A stretch of 64,000 nucleotides of DNA from Solirubrobacteraceae bacterium (GTDB lineage Bacteria; Actinomycetota; Thermoleophilia; Solirubrobacterales; Solirubrobacteraceae): the NCBI GenBank assembly GCA_030690545.1, contig JAUYGN010000094.1:1-64000 (forward strand), given 5' to 3'. Positions 8,426 through 15,428 of the stretch are shown one piece after another. The translations under genes and the position numbers were made by a program. Every line of letters begins with the position of its first letter. The first letter of the stretch is position 1. The notes beneath the pieces are model-generated. The model had not been told where the DNA came from, ran no database searches, and saw nothing but the letters and a program-made list of their open reading frames with translations.

Positions 8426-8430
8426 CTTCG

Positions 8431-8461
8431 GATACCGTCGGTATCAAAGTACCGCCGGTAC
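8431..8461. promoter_or_regulatory. Tandem palindromes overlapping a promoter (likely TetR operator)
   Basis: GATACC-GTC-GGTATC (8431-8445) and GTACC-GCC-GGTAC (8449-8461) are two perfect palindromes with centres about 17 bases apart. TTGACT at 8422-8427 could be the -35 box, and the palindromes cover the expected -10 region, so a bound repressor would block transcription. A TetR-family gene lies two genes downstream, making self-regulation of the GST-tetR pair likely. Confidence 0.6.
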
Positions 8462-8480
8462 GCGAGCGAGGGAGGCGCCG

Positions 8481-9335
8481 GTGCCGGACAAGGTCAGGTT
8501 CTATGGCTTCACAGGGTCCAACTCGGTCTACACGGGCCGGCTGCTGCTCGAGCACAAGGGGCTCGAGTACCGGTTCGTCAAGCTGCCGCCCGCCGCGCAC
8601 GCGTTCATCCTGCTCGCGCTCGGATTCCCGACGATGGGCGCCCCGGCGCTGAAGATCGGTGGCCGCCGCGTCTCGGGGACGCGCTGGATCGCCCGCGCGC
8701 TCGACGAGCTGTACCCCGACGACCCGCTCTTCCCGGCCGACGCGGAGCTGCGCCGCGAGGTCCAGCGCGCCGAGCGCTGGGGCGAGGAGCTGCAGAACGC
8801 GACGCGGCGGACGTTCTACAGCGCGGCGCGGCGCGACCGCGACGCGTTCATGAGCGTCCTCGGCTCGGGCCGCGGCCCGGTGAGGCGCGCCGGCCTGCGG
8901 CTCATGTCGCCGATCATCATCCGGCTCGCGACCGGCGTGCACCGCGCGAGCGACGACGCCGCGCGCGAGGACATCGAGCTGCTGCCCGAGCGCCTCGACC
9001 AGATCGATGCCTGGATCGCCGCGGGCGTGCTCAACGGCGAGTCGCTCAACGCCGCCGACTACCAGATCGCCGTCAACGTCTCGGCGCTACTGCTCTGCGA
9101 CGACTTCATCCCGTTCGTCGACGGCCGCCCGGCGGCGGAGCTCGCGCGACGCGTCGCACCAGACTATGTCGGCCACCTCGACCCGGTCGTGCCCGACGAG
9201 TGGATGGCCGAGCTGCGGACCGCGTACGCCCGCAGCGCAGCCGGCGCAGGCGCCGTCGCGCCTGCGCCGAACGGGACGAGCGTCGCCGACAGCGACGCCA
9301 CGCGCGTCGCTTCGCTCATGCGCGCGAGCCTCTGA
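8481..9335 (+). CDS. Glutathione S-transferase-like protein
   Basis: The N-terminal thioredoxin-fold domain (about residues 1-80) begins KVRFYGFTGSNSVYTGRLLLEHKGLEY and includes the cis-proline region GAPALKIGG and an SGTRWIARALDELYPDD segment like the glutathione-contacting SxxI helix. An all-helical C-terminal domain follows and includes a hydrophobic stretch, then an Ala-rich tail. Length of about 284 aa is longer than common GSTs. The GTG start has GAGGGAGG seven to ten bases upstream. The thiol substrate in an actinobacterium may be mycothiol or none. A TetR gene follows and probably controls it through the palindromes just upstream. Confidence 0.75.
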   Translation: MPDKVRFYGFTGSNSVYTGRLLLEHKGLEYRFVKLPPAAHAFILLALGFPTMGAPALKIGGRRVSGTRWIARALDELYPDDPLFPADAELRREVQRAERWGEELQNATRRTFYSAARRDRDAFMSVLGSGRGPVRRAGLRLMSPIIIRLATGVHRASDDAAREDIELLPERLDQIDAWIAAGVLNGESLNAADYQIAVNVSALLLCDDFIPFVDGRPAAELARRVAPDYVGHLDPVVPDEWMAELRTAYARSAAGAGAVAPAPNGTSVADSDATRVASLMRASL

Positions 9336-9363
9336 GCGGCGCCACGTGGCGACGGCACCCCGC

Positions 9364-9936
9364 ATGACGCGCGCCGAGCGCAGCGCGCAGACGCGCGGCG
9401 ACCTGCTCGCGGCCGCCCAGCGGCGCTTCTTCGAGAACGGCTACCACGCGACGACGGTCGACGACATCGCCGACGAGGCCGGCTACACGAAGGGTGCGGT
9501 CTACTCGACGTTCGGCAGCAAGGCAGCGATCTTCCTCGCCCTGTTCGACGAGATCGTCGACCAGCGCCTCGCGGCGACGCGCGCGATCGTCGACCCCGAC
9601 GCGCCGACCGCGGAGAACCTCGCGGCGCTCGCCGCCCAGCCCGTCGAGGAGCGCAACGCGCGCTTCCTGCTGCTCTCGATCGAGTTCTGGGTCCACGCCG
9701 CGCGCGAACCGGCGCTGCTGGACGCGTTCTCCGAGCGCTACCGGCGACTGCGCGCGAGCCTCGCCGAGCTGGCCCCGCACGACAGCGCGCTCGGCGCGGA
9801 GCGCTGGGCGCTCGTCACGCTGGCGCTCTCCAACGGCTTCGCGCTGGAGCGGCTGATCGACCCCGACGGCGTGCCCGGCGATCTGATGGCCGACGTCCAG
9901 GCGCGGCTGCTGGCGGGCATCCGGCCGATCCCGTGA
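9364..9936 (+). CDS. TetR-family transcriptional regulator
   Basis: The helix-turn-helix is unmistakable at the N-terminus: [40 protein letters not shown]. The remaining 130 residues form the helical ligand-binding domain, with little recognisable sequence, as usual. Length is about 190 aa from ATG 9364; an in-frame GTG at 9346 would add six residues. It lies 28 bases after the GST-like gene and is probably in the same transcript. The paired palindromes before that gene are its most likely binding site. The ligand is unknown. Confidence 0.9.
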   Translation: MTRAERSAQTRGDLLAAAQRRFFENGYHATTVDDIADEAGYTKGAVYSTFGSKAAIFLALFDEIVDQRLAATRAIVDPDAPTAENLAALAAQPVEERNARFLLLSIEFWVHAAREPALLDAFSERYRRLRASLAELAPHDSALGAERWALVTLALSNGFALERLIDPDGVPGDLMADVQARLLAGIRPIP

Positions 9937-9995
9937 CGGCCGGCGCCTCGACGGTGCCGCCCGTGCGCGCCGGGTAGGGTGCGGTCCGGGCGCCC

Positions 9996-10766
9996 GTGTT
10001 CCCGCTCAAGGACAACATCCCGACCGACCGGACGCCGTTGCTCACGATCGCGTTCATCGCGATCAACGTGTTCGTCTACTTCGTCCTGCAGAAGGGCGGG
10101 ATCTTCGACGGGCCCGACGACCAGATCGTCGTCGACTACGGCGCGATCCCGTACGAGATCACGAACCCCGGCGATCAGTGCGGGATCGCCGGCGGGCAGG
10201 TCGTCTGCGAGGGCCAGCCCGGCGTCTCCGGCAGCGCGCCCGACCAGCCGGCCACGATCGTGACGATCTTCAGCTCGATGTTCATGCACGGCAGCATCCT
10301 GCACCTCGGCGGCAACATGCTGTTCCTGTGGATCTTCGGCAACAACGTCGAGGACGCGATGGGCCACGTGAGGTTCCTCGCCTTCTACCTGCTCGGCGGC
10401 GTCGCGGCGCTGTTCGGCCAGGTCATCATCGACCCCAGCGCGGCGATCCCGACGATCGGCGCGTCGGGCGCGGTCGCGGCCGTGCTCGGCGGCTACATCC
10501 TGCTCTACCCGCGCGCACGGGTGGTGACGGTGATCTTCATCGTCTTCTTCTTCACGATCATCGAGCTGCCGGCGATGCTGATCCTCGGCTTCTGGTTCCT
10601 GCAGCAGGTCGCGTTCGGCTACTTCGATCTCGCCAATCCGACGGGCGGCGGCGGCGTCGCGTACTTCGCCCACATCGGCGGCTTCCTCTTCGGGCTGGCG
10701 GCGATCAAGCTCTTCGCCAACCGCGCGAAGGACTACTCGCCGCCGCCGAAGTACCCCGTGTACTGA
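9996..10766 (+). CDS. Rhomboid-family intramembrane serine protease
   Basis: This membrane protease cleaves substrates within or near their transmembrane segments. The catalytic serine lies in [13 protein letters not shown] (about residue 157) and the catalytic histidine in AHIGGFLFG (about residue 226). The structural motif [18 protein letters not shown] is also present. Six hydrophobic segments can be counted. Between the first and second helices there is an insert of about 40 residues with two cysteines ([14 protein letters not shown]) that could form an exported disulfide loop. The start is GTG 9996. It stands alone between the tetR gene and the convergent metal transporter operon. Confidence 0.93.
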   Translation: MFPLKDNIPTDRTPLLTIAFIAINVFVYFVLQKGGIFDGPDDQIVVDYGAIPYEITNPGDQCGIAGGQVVCEGQPGVSGSAPDQPATIVTIFSSMFMHGSILHLGGNMLFLWIFGNNVEDAMGHVRFLAFYLLGGVAALFGQVIIDPSAAIPTIGASGAVAAVLGGYILLYPRARVVTVIFIVFFFTIIELPAMLILGFWFLQQVAFGYFDLANPTGGGGVAYFAHIGGFLFGLAAIKLFANRAKDYSPPPKYPVY

Positions 10767-10815
10767 GTCGACCCTCCCGGCGGGCGCGCTGCTCCGCGGC
10801 GAGGAGGCTCACGCG

Positions 10816-11588
<773 letters not shown>

Positions 11589-11592
<4 letters not shown>

Positions 11593-12371
11593 GCGGTCGC
11601 CCCGGCGATCCGCGCCGACAGCGTGACGGCGAGGACGCCGGCGACGAAGACGGCGTCGGCCCGGCCGAACGCGAGCGGGTGCAGCTGCGGCATGGTCCCG
11701 TTATACCCGCGCGCGAGCATCGCGTGGTAGACGCGCTCGCCGCGGCTGTACGTGCGCAGGAACATCGCGCTCGCCATCCGGCCCATCGCGCCGACCTGCA
11801 GCGCGTTGCGCGGGGCGTACCCGCGCGAGACGAGCGCCGCCCGCATCCGGCCGGCCTCCTCGACGATGACGAACAGGTAGCGATACATGAACGCCGCGAT
11901 CAGCACGAGCAGGCGCGGCATGCGCATCGCCTCGAGGCCGCGCAGGACCGACGGGAACGTCGTCGTCGCGCCGAGCAGCGCGGCGCCGACCGTCCCGATC
12001 AGCGCCTTCGCGGAGACGGCGCCGAGGACTTCGAGACCGGCCTGGTGAATCGTCAGCGGGCCGAATGCCCAGCTGTCCCCGCCGCTGCGCACGAACGGCA
12101 CGAAGACGGCGACGAGCAGCACGAGCGGCAAGATGAAGCGCACCCGCCGCCACACCGCCCGGGGGCTGACGCGCGCCGCCGCCGCGTAGGTCGCGAGCAC
12201 CGCGACGCAGCAGACGTAGACCGGCCAGTGCGCAAGCGGGGTCGAGACGGCGATGATCGTGACCGAGAACAGGCCGACGATCTTCGCGCGCGGATCGAGC
12301 CGGTGAACGCGGCTGCCGGGGTCGCCGGCGAGGCCGGTCAGCTCGAGCGCGTGGCTGCACAGCCCGCTCAC
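11589..12371 (-). CDS. cbiQ: ECF-type nickel/cobalt transporter transmembrane protein (CbiQ/NikQ)
   Basis: This is the T-component that couples the ATPase to the metal-binding CbiM. Features are the opening segment VHRLDPRAKIVGLF, several hydrophobic helices, and two ATPase-coupling motifs of the Ala-Arg-Gly type: the segment GRMRAALVSRGYAP and the later ERVYHAMLARGYNG. Length of 260 aa is typical. A 54-base gap containing a strong hairpin separates it from the cbiN-like gene upstream, while it overlaps cbiO downstream. Confidence 0.92.
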
Positions 12372-12383
12372 CGCGGCTGCTCG

Positions 12384-12430
12384 CCTGCCGGTGCCGGCTC
12401 AGGCACCGCCTGAGCCGGCACCGGTTCAGG
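12384..12430 (-). promoter_or_regulatory. Strong intra-operon hairpin between cbiN-like and cbiQ genes
   Basis: CCGGTGCCGGCTCAG (12388-12402) and CTGAGCCGGCACCGG (12410-12424) form a perfect 15-base stem with a 7-base loop. CCTG and CAGG extend it beyond a small bulge. It starts at the cbiN-like stop codon and fills most of the gap before cbiQ. No T-tract follows, so it more likely protects or attenuates the messenger than ends it completely. Confidence 0.65.
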
Positions 12431-12752
12431 CAGTGGTGGCGCCGCCGCCACCGTCGCGGCGTCTGATGAGGAGTGCGAGCCCGTAGCCGAGGCCGAACAT
12501 GAACAGCGTTCCGACGAAGCCGGCCACGCCGGTCGCGACGCGCTCGTCGTCGATGCCGGGGAACGCGTAGTCGGGGATCGGCGACGACTCGTGCAGCGGC
12601 GTGTCCTTCGCCGCCTCGACGAACGCCTTGTCCTCGGCGACCCGCTCGAGGCCGTCGGGGGTCGATGCCGCGAACGGCGACACCGCAGTCGCAAGCCCGA
12701 CGGCGACGGCGAGCCCGACGATCGTGAACAGCTTCAGCGGAACGCGGCTCAT
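12426..12752 (-). CDS. cbiN: CbiN-like (PDGLE-type) nickel/cobalt transporter subunit
   Basis: The 108-residue protein has two transmembrane helices (about residues 7-27 and 78-98) around an extracytoplasmic loop. The loop contains STPDGLERVAEDKAF, the PDGLE signature of the small subunit that accompanies CbiM, and later HESSPIPDYAFPGID, also typical. The ATG overlaps the cbiM stop (ATGA), and GGAG sits before it. It would help load metal into CbiM. Classical CbiN and the PDGLE protein are functional equivalents; this one is the PDGLE form. Confidence 0.85.
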   Translation of the reverse strand: MSRVPLKLFTIVGLAVAVGLATAVSPFAASTPDGLERVAEDKAFVEAAKDTPLHESSPIPDYAFPGIDDERVATGVAGFVGTLFMFGLGYGLALLIRRRDGGGGATTA

Positions 12753-13456
12753 CGTGCTCCCTCCCCGGCCAGCGCCGGCGCGCCAGCCGCGTAGCGCTCG
12801 GGATCGCCGATCGCGATCAGGTCCGGCCTGGAGGCGAGCACGGCGGAGACGGCGGCCACCGTGATCACCGCCTCGCCGATGCCGATCAGCGCGTGCACGC
12901 CGACCATCGCCGGCAGCACCGTGCCGAGCGGGACGGTGCCGGAGATCGCCAGCTGCAGCGCGGTCGCGATCGCGCCGACCATGACCGCCGTCCAGGCGAC
13001 GACGGCGACCGTCCCGAGGAAGGCTCCGCGCGTCTTCGGCAGCACGCGCAGCGCCGCCACCATCAGGAAGCCCGCGAGCAGCGCGCCGAGCGCGCCCATG
13101 TTGACGATGTTCGCCCCCAGGACCGTGATCCCGCCGTCGGCGAACGCGATCGCCTGCACGGCGATGACGACCGCCGTGACGATGCACGCGATCCACGGGC
13201 CGAGCAGCACGGCCGCGAGCGCCGCGCCGAGGAAGTGGCCACTCGTGCCGCCGGCGACGGGGAAGTTCAGCATCTGGCCGGCGAAGATGAAGGCGGCGAG
13301 GACGCCGAGCAGCGGAACGCGGTCCTCGGTCAGGCTGACGTTCGCGACCCGCAGGCCGTAGGCGATGATCACGATCGCCACCACCCAGAGAACGGCCGAG
13401 ACCCCGTTGCTGAGGAACCCGTCCGGAATGTGCAATGCGATCGGCAGGCTGTACAT
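12749..13456 (-). CDS. cbiM: Nickel/cobalt-binding membrane component CbiM/NikM
   Basis: CbiM is the substrate-specific S-component. The family hallmark HIPDGFLS lies at residues 9-16; its histidine contributes to the metal site together with the N-terminus in characterised members. Later blocks include FAGQMLNFPVAGGTSGHFLGAALAA and GVHALIGIGEAVIT. Six or so hydrophobic helices are visible, and length is 235 aa. The ATG at 13456 is supported by a strong GGGGGAGAAGG ribosome site. An in-frame TTG at 13435 would give the canonical MHIPDG start but has no such site, so a seven-residue leader (MYSLPIA) may need removal. It diverges from the NmtR-like sensor. Confidence 0.93.
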   Translation of the reverse strand: MYSLPIALHIPDGFLSNGVSAVLWVVAIVIIAYGLRVANVSLTEDRVPLLGVLAAFIFAGQMLNFPVAGGTSGHFLGAALAAVLLGPWIACIVTAVVIAVQAIAFADGGITVLGANIVNMGALGALLAGFLMVAALRVLPKTRGAFLGTVAVVAWTAVMVGAIATALQLAISGTVPLGTVLPAMVGVHALIGIGEAVITVAAVSAVLASRPDLIAIGDPERYAAGAPALAGEGAR

Positions 13457-13485
13457 CGACCTTCTCCCCCTCGCTTGAAGCGCTC

Positions 13486-13522
13486 GGACATTGCGGATCC
13501 AGCCGTTACAGCCTGACTGTCC
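13486..13522 (-). promoter_or_regulatory. Structured leader upstream of cbiM
   Basis: On the minus strand, GGACA and TGTCC enclose a short ACAG-TCAGG-CTGT hairpin within the presumed 5' leader of cbiM. This could be a small regulatory RNA fold or an operator. It does not contain the conserved cobalamin riboswitch boxes that I would recognise, and no known metal riboswitch can be assigned by eye. Confidence 0.3.
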
Positions 13523-13552
13523 ATTAGACGGTGAGGCCGGGACTGCGACCGT

Positions 13553-13589
13553 CTTGCAGATTCAACTGCTTGCGCGAGCGCAATGCAAG
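13553..13589. promoter_or_regulatory. Nested palindromes between cbiM and the NmtR-like gene (possible nickel operator)
   Basis: CTTGCA (13553-13558) and TGCAAG (13584-13589) enclose a second perfect palindrome TTGCGC-GA-GCGCAA (13570-13583). TTGCA/TGCAA half-sites are reminiscent of nickel-responsive operators in actinobacteria (Nur-type). The position in the divergent promoter region of the importer and the sensor fits control by metal. Confidence 0.4.
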
Positions 13590-13651
13590 GGCGTACCCGC
13601 ATGCGTCGTCGCGCCAGTCAGCACCGCCGTGCGGCGCTGCGTGCCCCAGAG

Positions 13652-13680
13652 TTGACATGCGTAGATGTGCATGTAAGCAT
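13652..13680 (+). promoter_or_regulatory. Promoter of the NmtR-like gene with overlapping inverted repeat
   Basis: TTGACA (13652-13657) is a consensus -35 box, and TAAGCA at 13674-13679 would be the -10 with a 16-base spacer. CATGC (13656-13660) and GCATG (13669-13673) form an inverted repeat inside the promoter, a good autorepression site. The start point would fall about at the ATG at 13687, so the transcript is probably leaderless. Confidence 0.5.
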
Positions 13681-13686
13681 GTGGGC

Positions 13687-14079
13687 ATGGGCCAGGCACA
13701 TGGAGTCAGCTCGGCGACGCCCGTCAGCGCCGAGGACGCGCGCCACGTGGCGCGGGTGATGGGCGCGCTCTCGACGCCCAGCCGGGTCCGGATCCTCGCG
13801 CGCCTGCGCGAGGGACCGGCGACCGTGGGCGAGCTCGCGATCGCGATCGCGATGGAGCAACCGGCCGTCTCGCACCAGCTGCGGATCCTGCGCGACCTGG
13901 GGCTCGTCCTCGGCAGCCGCAACGGCCGTCACGTGATCTACGGGCTTCACGATCCCCATGTGGCGACGCTGCTCGACGAGGCGCTGCGCCACATCGAGCA
14001 TCTGCGCGCCGGCGACGCCGAGCCTCCACGACCGCCTGCCCTCGACACCACGACACCGACGACGCAAGGAGCACCATGA
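13687..14079 (+). CDS. NmtR-like nickel/cobalt-sensing ArsR-family repressor
   Basis: The winged-helix core is clear: ALSTPSRVRILARL, then MEQPAVSHQLRILRDLGLV, then the wing with GRHVIYGL. The protein begins MGQAHGV, close to the MGHGVEG metal-binding N-terminus known for mycobacterial NmtR. The C-terminal helix HDPHVATLLDEALRHIEHLRAG matches the NmtR alpha-5 metal ligand pattern with several histidines. Length is about 130 aa. ATG 13687 is used because an NmtR-like start follows and the promoter lies directly before it. It sits divergent to the Ni/Co importer and is translationally coupled (ATGA) to a histidine-rich protein. I infer release from DNA on nickel or cobalt binding. Confidence 0.88.
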   Translation: MGQAHGVSSATPVSAEDARHVARVMGALSTPSRVRILARLREGPATVGELAIAIAMEQPAVSHQLRILRDLGLVLGSRNGRHVIYGLHDPHVATLLDEALRHIEHLRAGDAEPPRPPALDTTTPTTQGAP

Positions 14080-14279
14080 CCGAGGAGCACGCCCACGACG
14101 CACCGCATGCCCACGAGCACGAGCACGGTGACGTCAAGCACTCACATGCCCACACGGGCCACGACCACGAGCACGTCGAGCACGAGCACGAGCACACCCA
14201 CAACGGCGATACGCACGTCCACGCTCACGTGCACGAGGCCGGCCTCGAGGACGTCCACGAGCACGAGCACGCCGCGTAG
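14076..14279 (+). CDS. Very histidine-rich small protein, candidate nickel/cobalt buffer
   Basis: In 67 residues there are 23 histidines, mostly in alternating HxH patterns mixed with Glu and Asp, such as HAHEHEHGDVKHSHAH. There is no cysteine, no membrane segment and no signal peptide, so it is probably a disordered cytoplasmic metal-binding protein like the nickel storage proteins Hpn and Hpn-like of Helicobacter, though it is not a clear homologue of them. The start overlaps the NmtR-like stop (ATGA), and AAGGAG precedes it, so sensor and buffer are made together. De-repression by metal would therefore produce its own sponge. Confidence 0.8.
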   Translation: MTEEHAHDAPHAHEHEHGDVKHSHAHTGHDHEHVEHEHEHTHNGDTHVHAHVHEAGLEDVHEHEHAA

Positions 14280-14285
14280 CCAGCA

Positions 14286-14368
14286 CCACCCCGACAGCAC
14301 GATCCTGCCGGACCGAGGCCTGGTGATCGCCCCGCCTCACCCGGCAGGATCGTTGCGCACCGGGGTGG
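14286..14368. repeat. Two-tier inverted repeat downstream of the histidine-rich gene
   Basis: An inner perfect 12-base stem, CGATCCTGCCGG (14300-14311) with CCGGCAGGATCG (14341-14352), encloses a 29-base loop. An outer stem, CCACCCCG (14286-14293) with CGGGGTGG (14361-14368), frames it. Sitting just after the stop codon, it may terminate the sensor operon. The long loop and double tier also suit a small structured RNA or a relic of a mobile element end. Confidence 0.55.
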
Positions 14369-14441
14369 GGCGTATGAGCCTCGCCCGGCGAGGACGACGC
14401 GCCACACCCCTGCAGGACGTGACCCGAGGCGGGCGAGGCGA

Positions 14442-14548
14442 TCAGGCGTCCGGCTCGGCGAGGTCGGCGATGTCCTGCAGGTCGAGCGGCCGAGCGGCCG
14501 CTCGCTTCATGGCGAGCAGACGCTCGGCGCCGAGCCCCGCGATCGCAG
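14442..14548 (-). pseudogene. C-terminal remnant resembling a nucleotidyltransferase (DUF6036/AbiEii type)
   Basis: The frame PAIAGLGAERLLAMKRAAARPLDLQDIADLAEPDA then a stop resembles the end of small nucleotidyltransferases, where a LLAMKxxAxRPxDLxDIxxL helix closes the protein. In this frame a TGA stop lies immediately upstream and nothing recognisable precedes it, so only about 35 codons survive. It is too short for the ORF track. The call rests on one motif and is tentative. Confidence 0.35.
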
Positions 14549-14643
14549 GTCATGCCGGGCGTCGCGTCGACGGTGCCGACCTCGCGACGCCCTGCGGGAC
14601 CGCAGCAGGAGTGCCAGGTCCACGATCGCTGCGCCGTGACCCG

Positions 14644-15258
14644 TCAGATCGGGGGCCGCGGGTCGTACTGGATGCCCCGCTTCACCTGACGCGCACGATC
14701 CGCGCCGGCCAGCCGCGCCACGAGGTGCAGCGCCATGTCGATGCCGGCACTGACGCCGGCCGAGGTGACGACGTCTCCATCGTCGACCCAACGGTCGTGT
14801 GCGCGCACGTCCACCGTCGGGTCCAGCGTGCGCAGCTCGTCCAGGGCGCCCGAGTGGGTCGTCGCCGGACGTCCGCTCAGCAGCCCGGCGGCGGCGTAGA
14901 CGAGCGAGCCGGTGCAAACGCTGGTCAGCAACGGCACGATGGCGCGCTGGGCGCGCACCCAATCCAGGTGCGCAGAGTCGCGCAGCAGGCGGCGCGTGCC
15001 GGCTCCGCCGGGGTGCACGAGCACGTCCAGCCGCGGGGCGTCGTCGAGCGCGAAGTGCGCTCCGATCACGAGGCCCTTGGCAGCGGTGACCGGACGACCG
15101 TCGTGCGACAGGCACGCCGCAGCCCATCCGTCCTGCGGGTGCTCCCGCGTCCAGTGCGCGAGGACCTCCCACGGGCCGACGGCGTCGAGCTCCTCGACCC
15201 CGTCGAACAGCAGGATCCCGATGTGACGCCGGCGCGACATGGTCCGACCAGCGGTCAT
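14644..15258 (-). CDS. DJ-1/PfpI family protein (GATase1-like)
   Basis: The fold-defining motifs are visible: IGILLFDGVEELDAVGPWEVL at the start, HPGGAGTRRLL in the middle, and the nucleophile elbow SVCTGSLVYAAAGLLSGRPATTH with the reactive cysteine. Length is about 204 aa. The pattern resembles members annotated as isonitrile hydratase-like or as ThiJ/PfpI amidase-like proteins, but the reaction cannot be assigned. A second in-frame ATG at 15240 (MSRRRHIGIL) would remove six residues and is equally possible. The gene stands alone between the nucleotidyltransferase remnant and the phosphatase. Confidence 0.83.
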   Translation of the reverse strand: MTAGRTMSRRRHIGILLFDGVEELDAVGPWEVLAHWTREHPQDGWAAACLSHDGRPVTAAKGLVIGAHFALDDAPRLDVLVHPGGAGTRRLLRDSAHLDWVRAQRAIVPLLTSVCTGSLVYAAAGLLSGRPATTHSGALDELRTLDPTVDVRAHDRWVDDGDVVTSAGVSAGIDMALHLVARLAGADRARQVKRGIQYDPRPPI

Positions 15259-15428
15259 GTCGCCGGACTATACGAGCGCCCCCGGGTCCGTCGCTCGGCC
15301 AGGAGGTCATCACGTGCGGGCGCGCGCGTACGCGCCCCGACCACGACCGGCAGGCCGCGGCGGGCCAGCGGCCCTGCGGGGGAGCCAGCACGTCGCCATG
15401 CTCCCCGCAGGGCCTCCGATCCGGCCCG

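Noticed and set aside
13486-13522. Cobalamin or Ni/Co riboswitch before cbiM
   Set aside because: Small inverted repeats exist, but I do not see the conserved boxes of the cobalamin or NiCo riboswitches, so only a structured leader is reported.
14507-15391. 294-residue ORF overlapping the DJ-1/PfpI gene
   Set aside because: Arginine-rich shadow; the real frame is 14644-15258 with the nucleophile elbow motif.
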